Assembly: GCA_011503125.2 (NCBI GenBank)
Contig: WWBZ02000062.1
Coordinates: 3,410,001 to 3,474,000, forward strand
Length of the DNA stretch: 64,000 bases
From: Botryosphaeria dothidea
Lineage: Eukaryota > Ascomycota > Dothideomycetes > Botryosphaeriales > Botryosphaeriaceae
Direction: 5' to 3'
The position numbers were made by a program, and so were the translations under genes. This document shows, piece after piece, positions 47,604-57,460 of the stretch. How positions within the stretch are numbered: position 1 is the stretch's first letter; every line of letters starts with the position of its first letter. The notes under the pieces are model-generated. The model did not search any database and was not told the DNA's origin. It saw only the letters and a program-made list of their open reading frames with translations.

Positions 47604-47840
47604 GCGCTGGAAGTATACGTGCAGGCTTTGCTCGAAAGTCATGTCTGCGGCACTGCACTGCAGCCTCGCTATCACAGAGGCGCTTGTGTTTGAGGTCTAT
47701 GCACGATGCGAGCTGCGCCAGTAATAATTGCTCTTCAGCCGGGCGGGATGTATTTTTGGTGCTTCAATCCAGACGGGTGGGCGCTTAATCGCCCAGTCGT
47801 GGGGGCCGATGCGGCACAGCAAGCGCCCAGGATGTGGAAG
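47604..47840. repeat. Duplicated noncoding segment, copy A
   Basis: About 240 bp aligned by eye with 48943-49180 in the same orientation. Shared blocks: a GCTGGAAG(T/G)AT start, TGT(C)TGCG, TTTTTGGT(G/A)CTTCAA, TGGGGGCCGATG(C/T)GGC and ATGTGGAAG, in the same order and spacing. It lies 150 bp upstream of the minus-strand paralogue 1. Confidence 0.65.
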
Positions 47841-48305
47841 ATCGTCATCTCGTTCTTCACCAAGTCATGCCGCAAGAAGACTGATCGCTTCCCCTCAGGT
47901 CCGTAGAACCCGTTCTTGGGTCCTAAGACACGCAGTATAGAAGTACAGGGTGTACTAGAGCCGGAGGGTTATGCCCAATATCAGGCATTGATATATTCGC
48001 AGCCTTGTGTTCCATTGTATGACTACCTATCACGTTCTCTTTATGTTATCGCCAACGCCCCGAGGCTGATCACTGTTGCACTGCCCCCACGATATGCTAG
48101 AAATTAACCGTTCTGTATTGTGAGAAGAATTCGAACTTTAATACGATCGAGATATTGATTGCATGGCCTAATTGCACGTGAATACATATTTCGGAAAGAA
48201 AGAATACAGGAAGGTTGTCAGTGACACTATTCAAGCTAGACTAGATTCGGTTCAAGCCCTTGGTCTCACAAATATAGAGCGCACCCAACGCTGATTCCAT
48301 CAGCC

Positions 48306-48632
48306 TTGTTCATAGGGGCGGCTGTTGTACCACTCTCTCCTTTTGAGCTGAAGGCATTGGCCTTCCCCCGCTATCCACCTTCGGATTATTTTCGCAAACA
48401 CCGAATTACGAGCTTTTGTTTCAATGCTCGCGGGACTGAGCTTGAAAAAACTCCCCGTGGACTCTATCGGTCGCTATCATATGAATTGCTCGCTCACTCT
48501 CCACAAGCCACCGGCTCCAAGAAGCTCTATTCAACTTATAGGCGTGTTTCACGTCGAAGGAAGAATCTCACCTGGGAGCCAAAGGCAATGAAGCAGAATC
48601 GCCTTTCGATCTTGACAATAAGCCTTGAATAA
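48306..48632 (+). pseudogene. Relic of a NACHT/NLR-type gene
   Basis: An open frame without a conventional start contains FRKHRITSFCFNARGTELEK, then TPRGLYRSLSYELLAHSP. Fungal NACHT (STAND/NLR-like) proteins carry a very similar block just after the P-loop: SFFFNARG...LEKS..GMYRSLL.QLL. No P-loop GKPGSGKST-type motif is found upstream and no Walker B aspartates downstream before frames close, so only a fragment of the nucleotide-binding domain is left. It sits near a HET pseudogene, fitting an accessory recognition locus in decay. Confidence 0.5.
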
Positions 48633-48942
48633 ATTGCAATTCAAGAACTTGATGATCTGGTATCTGGTCGGCTCAGGCGCCTGCTGAGAACTCTTGCGGG
48701 AAAAGCTCCTCCGACTCCATCAACGAAAGAAGCGGCACGAAAACTGTTAAGCAGATCCAACAGCTTTTATCAGCGTGTCGAGCGTTGGCTCCTCACCATC
48801 GAACTACTCTGACTCACTTCGCCCAGTAAGGTCGTTTCGATAAGGTGGTAATAACGATTTCGAAGAACGTCAAAATTCGCCTGTGATCGTGAACTTTGAC
48901 GAATTCACTCGGAAAGGCAGTGGTTGGGATACGGGGAGAATG

Positions 48943-49180
48943 AGGTGGTGCTGGAAGGATGCTGAAGATATATATACGTTGGGGCTGTTCAAATGTTGTG
49001 TCTGCGCCGCCACACCCCAATCTCCCTATCGCGTAAGCACTTGCGTGCGGAGCTATTAGTCCTGCGTCATGTACCAGTAGTACTTTCTTTTTTTTTTTTT
49101 TTTGCATTTTTGGTACTTCAACGGACGAGGCTTGAGCATCCGCCTGTGGGGGCCGATGTGGCGCCCACCATGTGGAAGCA
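48943..49180. repeat. Duplicated noncoding segment, copy B
   Basis: Partner of 47604-47840, with an added T-run (49087-49103) and small indels. It lies about 650 bp before the plus-strand paralogue 2. Confidence 0.65.
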
Positions 49181-49832
49181 GCAGTCAAATCGGCTCGTAG
49201 CAACGAAAACTTCGAGACACTTCCTCTACTTGGGTGGAAATGAGACTCCATAAAAGCAGGCTGCAGAGATCTAAACATTTTCTTTCAATTCCACAAGGCC
49301 TGCGAAGGAAATTACCATCAAGCAGCAAAACGCTGCAGGCTACACTAGCGCCACAATTTGGTTACACAGGACTGGATAAGCCACCCATTAGCTCGCCGCC
49401 CCATGCTCCTGTCTCTGCCCAATTGCCGAGGTTTATTATTATATCAGTGTCAGTGTCCCTAGCAACTCCTGAAGACCAGACATGTCGACTTAGTATGTTG
49501 AGTTTTCTCAAGATAAGAAGAGACAGCCTGTAATACCGTCAAACTTTTGGTTAAAATGGAATGCTGTTGGAATTGCACTATGATCCCTATATGGCGCTTC
49601 TTGAGAGAGCATACCCTGGAGAGTTTGTTGGTTGCACGACATGGAATCCAGACTATATTAGGCATACGCATGCACGCACAGCGGTCCCTTATCCATGTCA
49701 ATCACTGTGACACAAAGATAAGCAGAGCAGCTGGCACTTAAAGGAACTCTCGTCCTCCGAATGTGGCTACAATCCCAGCATTCCTTTGATCAGCATCAGA
49801 AAAACCCCACAACGAAACCGCCGCTCGCTCAA

Positions 49833-50637
49833 ATGATTCTCAATCACGTTCTTGCCGTAACATTTGCTTCACTAATCTCCGAATGCCAATGCGATGTTAT
49901 CGCCAATTCTGATTATTTCTCTTTTCCCTCCATAGCCGACAAGGTACCGCAAGTTCATAACGGCGACATACTCAATATTACATGGCAGTCAACATATACC
50001 CAATCGTATCTTCTTTTCTTCTGCAACAGAGGCATTCTAAGTAAGAGCGCAGTCCAAACATGTGCATCGCCAAGGCTGAGTTTGACCAGTGGAAAACTTC
50101 ACCGGCCTGGCATACAGCGGCAACGTCGTCCTCACGGTCAATGAAACGTGGACAGAGCCATGCCACTGGCAGTACTGCCTTCAGCCGGGTCGATACTGCT
50201 TCAACAGCGGCAACGTGAAGGTCACGAACGCGAAGGCGGCCTCGCCGACAACGTGGCTCCCGAGCTCTCGGGGCGCCCCATGCGCCCTTCAAGCATCCTC
50301 AACCGCACCAGCCTCGAACCAGAACGCCACGACCACAGAGGAGGCTGACGGAGCCGATAATGGAGGAAGCGCGCCCGGGTTTGGAGCTGGTATCGGCGTC
50401 GGCGTTGCGATTGGGTTGGTGACTGCTGGTGCGATGGCGGCAGTATGGCTTCCCCTGCGGAAGTCCCGCCGAAGAGCTGGAAACGGCGTTTTGGGAGATC
50501 CTCCGGAGGTCAGTCCTCCGAGCTACCACAACGAGCTGCAGGATACGGCGAAGCCAGTGGAGATGCAGAGCACTCGAGACCAAAATGTCGCGGAGCTACA
50601 TTCGGAGGCTCGCCAACACGGCGCCTATGAGCTCTAG
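49833..50637 (+). CDS. Secreted-type single-pass membrane protein, paralogue 2
   Basis: Exons 49833-50040 and 50090-50637 give 251 residues. Signal peptide (about 1-20), then the same extracellular pattern as the gene at 46542-47453: DYFSFPSIAD, VHNGDILNITWQS, then VVLTVNETWTEPCHWQY, NSGNVKVTNAKA and a later Cys. A Thr/Asn linker, a GVGVAIGLVTAGAMAAVWL membrane helix, basic LRKSRRR, and a cytosolic tail with PPSYHNELQD follow. The PPSY motif in the tail is of the PPxY type that can bind WW-domain ubiquitin ligases such as Rsp5. The 49-bp intron has GTAAGA, GGCTGAG and CAG. Function unknown; probably a surface protein. Confidence 0.75.
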
Positions 50638-51689
50638 TCTTACCAGCTGAACCTACCTTCCAAGCTGTAGTTCACCGAAACTAGATCTGCAAGTGCAGAC
50701 TGTAATGCCAATTTTTGATTGTACAGTACTTTTCCACAATATGGACAGGGGGAATCGGCACGTGGGGCACAGAAAGTCCGGATCCATCTTGCTTTGTCGT
50801 GTATGCCCAGTCGCACCCACTTTTACAAGATGACTATGTACAAGGATAACAATCTGTCTATGAGCATCAGTAAGACTTCCGCATAGGCAGCTTAAGCAAT
50901 GGTGAGCTGTGGCGAAGGGCATTTCTCAATGGATGACGAATAAAAACACCTGACTATTCCGGCTCAAAACACTTTGCTGAATTTGATTTTTGAAACGGAC
51001 TCGGATCACGATGAGCGGGCAGGAACTCCAAGGCTAAGAACAATGTTTATTGGTGGCTACAAAACATCGATTAACATGTTACACATTTACCATGACCCAT
51101 AGATGAACCCCGCGGTGTTTAGTTCCCGCGCCTCGATTACCGACCAAAATTTCTCTCAGACATAAAGAGAGGCCTGAGCCCATTCAATCACCACGAATGT
51201 CAGCGTGAGGCTGAACCATTTCTGGAATGCACGATTGAACGAGGCAACTCATGGAATTGTCTATCCGTTTCCAAGCAGGTCCAATTGGTTTCACTGGGCT
51301 CCAATTTTGGGACATGTGACAGCCTGCAGACCATCCCGCCTTTCACGCACTCGACGACTTCTGATAACCGCAGGCACGTGATACTCAAATACCTCTAAGA
51401 TTTTGAGAGACAGGGGAGGGACAGAGCACATGTCGAAAATGCGCCGAAGATTCTCGTCTTCATCGGACGCGAATGGGCAATTTTCGCAACATCGGAGTCC
51501 GACTATGACATGATAATGGCGACACCACTCCACGCCGGGCCGAGCCGACGACTTCACGCGACTCTACAAATGGGCAAAAATGGCATTTGAAAAAACCTGT
51601 AAGTGGCTCTTTTCCTCACTCATTTCTTTAGGACCCCCGTTTTAGTTGCGCGGACCACTCGACCGCTTCTCTTCGACAGATATTTCTCG
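50638..51689. other. Upstream region of the monooxygenase / cluster edge
   Basis: About 1 kb. No supported gene; the minus frame at 51291-51557 has no family features. It contains a TCGN5CGA palindrome at 51492-51502. Confidence 0.5.
51492..51502. promoter_or_regulatory. AflR-type site TCGGAGTCCGA
   Basis: Matches TCGN5CGA, the known binding pattern of AflR-class Zn2Cys6 factors. It lies 188 bp upstream of the monooxygenase ATG, in a cluster encoding an AflR-like factor. Binding is inferred. Confidence 0.5.
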
Positions 51690-53624
51690 ATGGAAAGGGT
51701 GACGGAGAAAGAGACAATGAGCATCTCCGACAGAAGCGAACTCAAAGCGCGATACGCGCAAGAACGCGACAAGCGACTGCGGCCGGAAGGCTTCGAGCAG
51801 TACATCCCGCTGCGCGGCGCCTCGGAGCCGCTCGCCTCCGACCCATGGATCGACACGCACTCGTCGTTGGAAGACGCACCGCTCAGGGACGGCGACGACA
51901 TCAAGTTCCTGATCATCGGGGCGGGCCACGTGGGCCTGCTGGCGGGCGGGCGGCTGGTGGCGGCGGGCTTCGACGGCGCGCGTGACATCCGGCTGGTCGA
52001 CGTGGCGGGCGGGTTCGGCGGGACGTGGTACTGGAACCGCTACCCGGGCCTGCAGTGCGACGTCGAGAGCTACGTCTACCTGCCCTTCCTCGAGGAGACG
52101 GGCTACGTGCCCGCGAGCAAGTACGCGGCCGGCGACGAGATCCGGCGGCACTGCGAGCGCGTGGCCGCGCACTTTGGGCTGCGCGGGCTGTTTGCGACGC
52201 GCGTGGTCGGCGCCGAGTGGGACGAGGGGCGGCGGCGGTGGGTGGTGAGGATGCGGCGGGAGCGTGGGGGAGGGGGAAGAGCGGAGATGACGGTGTTCGC
52301 GCAGTTCCTCATCCCCGCCAGCGGCCATTTCACGGCGCCCAAGGCTCCCAAGCTGCCTGGGTTCGACGACCTGCGCCGCACCACGCCCGTCTTCCACACG
52401 GCGCGCTGGCACTACGACCAGACTGGCGGAGCACCCGACGACCCGGCCCTCACGAAACTGCAGGGGAAGCGCGTGGGTGTCATCGGGACGGGGGCAACGG
52501 CGGTGCAGGTGGTGCCGCAGGTGGCACGCTGGGCCGAGCACCTGTACGTCTTCCAGCGCACGCCGTCGTACTGCGGGCCGCGCCGCCAGCAGCCCACAGA
52601 TCGCAACGCATGGACACGCAATGTGGCGTCCGGTGCGGGGTGGCAGCGAGCGCGGCAGCTCAATTTCGACAGCTTCCTGTCCGGCGAGGACATCGGGCCC
52701 GGCCATCCCGACCGCGTTCGCGACGGCTGGACCGAGCTCGGGCGCGGGTTCGCGGGCTTCGTGGGCGGCCCGAGGCTCGTCACGGCGGAGACGGTCGACG
52801 AGCATGCACGCGCGCTGGCCGAGCTGGACGCGCCGCTGGTCGAACGGGCGCGGGAGCATGTGCGGCGCCAGGTGGCCGACCCGGCGACGGCCGAGAAGCT
52901 GCTGGCGTGGTATCCCGGGTGGTGCAAGCGGCCGACCTTCCACGACGACTACCTGCCCGCCTTCAACCGGCCCAACGTCACCCTCGTGGACACGGACGGC
53001 CGCGGGGTCGAGCGCTGCACGTCGCGCGGTGTCGTGGCCAACGGGACCGAGTACGAGCTTGACCTGGTGATCCTCGCGACCGGCTTCTCGCTGGCGTCAG
53101 GGCCTGAATCTGCTCCAGGAGCGCTCAACGGTGTGCGCATAGTCGGGCGTGGCGGGCGGCGCATTGAGGACAAATGGGGGGCGCCGGACTTTGGAACGCT
53201 GCATGGAATCGCTACCAACGGGTTCCCTAATCTCTTCTTCCCAGGCCTGTCTGGAGGCGTTGGGTCTGCGAATCTCACGGGTACTTTTGATATCATGGCG
53301 ACGCACATAGCCACCGTGCTGGCACTGGCATCGCGCAGAGCAGGCGACCCAACGGCACTGGTAGTCGAGCCGGCCAAGAAAGCCGAGGATGCATGGACGG
53401 ACGAGGTGGAGAAGAGGGCGCTGTGGTTCTCAGTCGTGCGGGCATGCACGCCTGGCTACTTCAACCATGAAGGCGCAACACTGCGGCCTCAGGCGAAGAG
53501 CGACGAGGAGCACAGGCTGGCGGCGCGAAAGGCGCGTTTTGGTGGGGGTGTTGGGCTGTACGCACGCATTGTTGACGAGTATGATGCAAAGGGTGACCTG
53601 GCGGGCTTTGAGATATCGGGGTAG
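51690..53624 (+). CDS. Baeyer-Villiger-type FAD monooxygenase (644 aa)
   Basis: Intronless from ATG 51690 (second in-frame ATG at 51717). Motifs: first Rossmann IIGAGHVGLLAG for FAD, then GGTWYWNRYPGLQCDVES and LEETGYVP, the second Rossmann VIGTGATAVQVV for NADPH, and the BVMO fingerprint region ending FHTARWHYD (His and Trp kept; the final Pro is His). The WYWNRYPG..CDVESYVY pattern is typical of the large CPDMO/AusC-like fungal group, several members of which insert oxygen into ketones of meroterpenoids. It would make esters or lactones from ketones. Codon use is markedly GC-rich, giving huge antisense frames that are not genes. First gene of the putative cluster. Confidence 0.93.
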   Translation: MERVTEKETMSISDRSELKARYAQERDKRLRPEGFEQYIPLRGASEPLASDPWIDTHSSLEDAPLRDGDDIKFLIIGAGHVGLLAGGRLVAAGFDGARDIRLVDVAGGFGGTWYWNRYPGLQCDVESYVYLPFLEETGYVPASKYAAGDEIRRHCERVAAHFGLRGLFATRVVGAEWDEGRRRWVVRMRRERGGGGRAEMTVFAQFLIPASGHFTAPKAPKLPGFDDLRRTTPVFHTARWHYDQTGGAPDDPALTKLQGKRVGVIGTGATAVQVVPQVARWAEHLYVFQRTPSYCGPRRQQPTDRNAWTRNVASGAGWQRARQLNFDSFLSGEDIGPGHPDRVRDGWTELGRGFAGFVGGPRLVTAETVDEHARALAELDAPLVERAREHVRRQVADPATAEKLLAWYPGWCKRPTFHDDYLPAFNRPNVTLVDTDGRGVERCTSRGVVANGTEYELDLVILATGFSLASGPESAPGALNGVRIVGRGGRRIEDKWGAPDFGTLHGIATNGFPNLFFPGLSGGVGSANLTGTFDIMATHIATVLALASRRAGDPTALVVEPAKKAEDAWTDEVEKRALWFSVVRACTPGYFNHEGATLRPQAKSDEEHRLAARKARFGGGVGLYARIVDEYDAKGDLAGFEISG

Positions 53625-53694
53625 AATTAATGTTGACTCGACTTGATGTTACGAAAAATGAGTGATGAGAGTTGATGAGGAAGGAAGAGAAGAG

Positions 53695-53736
53695 AAGAAG
53701 AAGAAGAAGAAGAAGAAGAAGAAGAAGAAGAAGAAG
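53695..53736. repeat. (AAG)14 microsatellite
   Basis: Fourteen perfect AAG triplets in the 3' flank of the monooxygenase gene, preceded by purine-rich GAGAA sequence. Likely length-polymorphic. Confidence 0.9.
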
Positions 53737-54044
53737 AAAATGGCGATGATGACGCTGTCGTCGGGTCGGATCATCGTTGATCAGCGAACTCCTTCCCCTC
53801 ATTCCACGCAACCTCTCAACCTTCAACTTCTTCGCCAGACTTCTTTTAAGATTTACTCTAGTGTTATTGGCCGTCTTCTGGGAGGCTCAAACGCCTTCGC
53901 CTCCCTTGGCCATGCTATGAGACGCAGAACCGTACTCGGTGTGATTCTTAATCCGCCGAGTCAGAAAACCCCGACGACGATCCCAGATAAAATGGCGGGA
54001 GACTGCAGGCAGTCTTACTCAAGAGCTTGGTCATCAACTTCAGC

Positions 54045-54919
54045 ATGGCGAAGATAATTGATGGAGTCGCTTTCATCACGGAAGCAGGGTCGGGTAGGTA
54101 ACTCCTCATCACGCCGGAAGACCACTGACACGCAATGCAGGCTTTGGCCAGAGTGCAGCATACTCGCTGGCACAGCACGGAGTCCGCCAGTTTGCACTTG
54201 TCGACAGCAACGAAGCCGGCCTGCAAGAGACGGCTGCGACGCTGTCGTCGCGCCACGGCGTGACCGAAGTGCTGGTGCTGTCCACTCCGAGCGGCGACGA
54301 GAAGGCTGCCGAGACCGCAGTGCAGAATGCCGCCGCCCGCTTTGGCCGCATCGACTTCGCCATCAACAATGCAGGCTTCGGCGGACCCATGTCCGGCAGC
54401 CCAGACACGGCTGTGGCTGCTTTCGAGCAGCACCTCGCCCAGAACGTGACGGGCCCGTGGCTGTGGCAGCGCGCCCAGATCCGCCAGATGCTGCGCCAGC
54501 CGGTGCACGACAACAACCCCAGATATGGCCGCGGAAGCATAGTCCACGTCTGCTCCGTGCATGCCTTTGCCGCCTCGCCGCCGCAGTTCGCTGCTGGTGC
54601 CTATGTTGCGGGGAGGCACGCCGTGCTCGGCCTGACCCGCTCAGAGGGCGTGCTGTACGCCCCGCAAGGCATCCGCATCAATGCCCTGTGCCCTGGCTAT
54701 ACGGCCTCTCCGCTGATTGAATCGTCCGAGCAGCTGAAAAGGGCCATTAGTGATCTCGTGCGGGAGCGTGTGCCCGTCGGGAGACTTGCTGCCCCTGAAG
54801 AGATTGCCGATGCCGTCGTCTTTCTGGCCAGCCCGATGAGCAGCTACATGTATGGCCAGGCTTTGGTACTGGACGGGTTAGTTTTCAACGACTATCATTG
54901 GGAAGGGACGAAATGCTGA
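54045..54919 (+). CDS. Short-chain dehydrogenase/reductase with altered key motifs (275 aa)
   Basis: Exons 54045-54093 and 54141-54919. Classical SDR fold: cofactor loop TEAGSGFG (residues 12-19), NNAG, catalytic Ser in HVCSVHAF, and AYVAGRHAV, then INALCPGYTASPL and a family-typical C-terminus (LASPMSSYMYGQALVLDG). Two canonical residues differ: the first Gly of TGxxxGxG is Glu, and the Lys of YxxxK is Arg. The rest of the fold is complete, with no stops, so this is a working gene rather than a relic; the changes may shift cofactor binding or lower classical redox activity. Second gene of the cluster, same strand as the monooxygenase, convergent with the methyltransferase (243 bp apart). Confidence 0.88.
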
Positions 54920-55162
54920 TTTGCCACAGAGGTTACCTAGCGCAGTGAAACCCATGCATGGTTTGGACGGTGTATACCGAGTAATTGCAGCAAATTGTCA
55001 CACCGAAAGAAATTAAAAAAAAAAAAAATGAGTATGTATACACACTTGGTCAAGATCCGAGTCTTCTGCAGTGTTCTGTCATTACATTTCATCTGCGAAC
55101 GCAACTTCATGAATTTACAAAAACCTGTACACTACGTTCATATCGCAAACATGCTCCTGCAG

Positions 55163-56512
55163 TTATAATCTCTCCAAAATGGGTGCCCGAGCGCTGATGA
55201 CCTGGATGGCGTCCCCGTGAGGGCTGTATGGTACGAGATTCCTCCGCTCTAGCCCGACAGCCTCCAGGATGCGGTCCCATTCGGCGAGCGACCTCTCTCG
55301 CGCCCCATAGTTGGCCATCATTAGTACATCGAACGACGCGCCGTACCAGTGCGCATCGCCAGCATCCCGAATGACCAGCTCGTCCAGCAAAATGACCGAG
55401 TCTGGCGCCATCGCGTCTCTGAGCTGCGAGAGAATGACGTGGCATGCCTCGTCGGGCCAGTCGTGCAAGATGTTCCGCAGGTAGTATACCCGCGCGCCCC
55501 TGACTGGCTGCGCGGTCGTGAAGTCATGGTGGACGACGGTAACGCCTGCAAGCTCCTTCTTGGCGCTGTCGATGGCTGCAGAATGCGTGTCCTGCAGCAC
55601 GATGCGGCCGTGCAGCTGTGGCAGGCGGTTGAGCACTTCGCGGCTCTGGTGACCGTAGCCGCCGCCGACATCGACGAAGGCGATCCGGTCTCTGCCCTTG
55701 CCATCGTCCTCTTCACCATCCAAGACGTGCTGCCTGAGTGGGAACACATCAAGCCAGCTCTTCTGCCCCACTCGCTGGAATGACATGTACTCGTTAAACG
55801 CCTTCTGGTGCCTGGGCCGCCGCGACAGCCACTCGAAGAAGTGCAGGTCCGTGTTCTGGCTCAGGTGGAAAGGCAGGTTCCGGTTGTCACGCGGCTGCTT
55901 GTATCCGTTGTCCGCCAGCCACTTCGGTATCGCGTTGTACAGCGCGATGTTCCTCTCGGTCCTGACACAAACAAGAAACCCGTCAACAACCAGCTCCCAC
56001 AGCCTTTGCCCGACAGCGAGCGGGAGGGGAAGAGAAACTCACACATGAAATATCAGCGCCTGCATCCCAGCCATGGCGAGGTACTGCGTGATCCGCGTAG
56101 CACGGTACGCATCCGGCCCAACCTGCTCCGCCATCCCCTGCGTCGCCGCGTACCGCAGCAAGCGCGCCAGCAGCGCCTCCTCGGCGCCCACCTCGCGCGC
56201 CAGCTCGCCAACGCTCGCGACGGCGGCATCGTCGTCGTTCTTCCGCTCGGCCAGCACCGCCCATAGCCCCAGGTCGATGCCGACCTGCGCGATGTTGGGC
56301 GGCAGCGCGCAGAACGTCAGCCGCTGCATCGTGTCCCACGGCCGCTCCAGCCGGAACGACGCCATCCGCGCGGCTTCGAGCAGCCGCAGTCGCTTGCTCT
56401 CGTCACTGAGGGATGGCGGGATGTTGCCGGCGGCGAGGCCTTCGAGCGATTCGAGGAGCCCGTCGACGCCTTGGCTGGCTGGAGGTGGGTCGAGAGCGGA
56501 GGTCGAGGCCAT
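55163..56512 (-). CDS. SAM-dependent O-methyltransferase (COMT-like, 422 aa)
   Basis: Exons 56512-56043 and 55961-55163. An N-terminal dimerisation/winged-helix part includes FCALPPNIAQVGIDLGLW and a VGAEEALLARLLRYAATQGM segment. The SAM-binding core begins FVDVGGGYGHQS, then an acidic VLQDT. A late ILHDWPDE block matches the catalytic region of plant and fungal OMTs, where His acts as the base. Product: methylation of a hydroxyl group, usually phenolic, on a secondary metabolite. The 81-bp intron begins GTGAGT and ends TGTCAG. Length is typical. Upstream, at 56962-56972, is a TCGN5CGA site. Confidence 0.93.
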
Positions 56513-57460
56513 TGTGGTTGAGTTTTGGAGGAATGGAGTTAGTCTGTTCTCTGTTCTCCAAGGATACCCTCTTTGAAATGGCCATGCACGCCTTCCATAT
56601 AGGTACAGGCTCGGCGTAGAGGATCTCTACACGGCTCGTCTGCGGCGATCTTTTGAGACAACGGCCAGTTATCTCTGGTGGTCAATTGAGGTCCTCGGCC
56701 CTCCCAAAAAGAGACACGCCACCAAGCCCTTGGAATTTACATCGGGTATTTTGTTTCATGTGTAGGGTAGTATCTTTTACGTTATTCGTGCCATAAGAAC
56801 AGAGCAAAACAACGGCCAAGTGAAACAAGAAGCGGCTCGAGCCATGTGTTAGAATCGCCATGCAATCGAAGTTGGAAAGACGTGTTTGGGCTGGAGATTG
56901 CTGCTTGTGCACGCTTTCGCCGATGGTATACCATAGTGTCCCAAAGCGCGCGACTGACCCATCGGTGGCCGACTGCTGCGGCTTCGGAAGGTTTCATTGT
57001 GTGCCGGGGCTGACCTGGAAAGCTAAGAAACCTCCGCACCATGGTTTCCTCATTTGGCATGATCAGCCAAGGGTCCCGCACACGGAAAACAGTCCGAAGT
57101 GTGACGGGGATGCCTTACGTGATCATGCTGCAGTCAGCGTCGCCTAAACATGTTGGCAGGAAAGACCAGGGATCCTGAGGCCGGAACACCCCTTTGTATT
57201 CCTGCTCAGTCATGAAGTAGCAGAGTCATGGCTGCACACTTTGGAACCTGTCTCCTCAAGGTTCATTCATTGCCTCGTTCAAAGAATTCTACCCAAAAAT
57301 GATGCTAATTGCTTCCGATCCCACGCAGACTCCATACTTGTTCATTTCATCCTCATCCGCACCCGCCCAGAAAGGAGAAACGAAAAGGGAAAGAAAAGGA
57401 GAGAGGAAAACAAGCCAGCCACACCACCACAAACCCCTTTTCCCCCCTCCTCCTCCATCC
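56513..57460. other. Gap between methyltransferase and regulator genes
   Basis: 0.95 kb with the methyltransferase promoter and the 3' flank of the Zn2Cys6 gene. No supported gene. Confidence 0.5.
56962..56972. promoter_or_regulatory. AflR-type site TCGGTGGCCGA
   Basis: TCGN5CGA match about 450 bp upstream of the methyltransferase start. Second of three such sites in cluster gaps. Binding inferred. Confidence 0.45.

Noticed and set aside
48240..48260. GGTTCAAGCCC as a tRNA B box
   Set aside because: No A box or acceptor-stem pairing at the right distance.
51642..52943. 433-codon minus-strand frame and a 345-codon plus frame inside the monooxygenase
   Set aside because: GC-rich codon use leaves alternative frames open; they have no domains and mirror the real gene.
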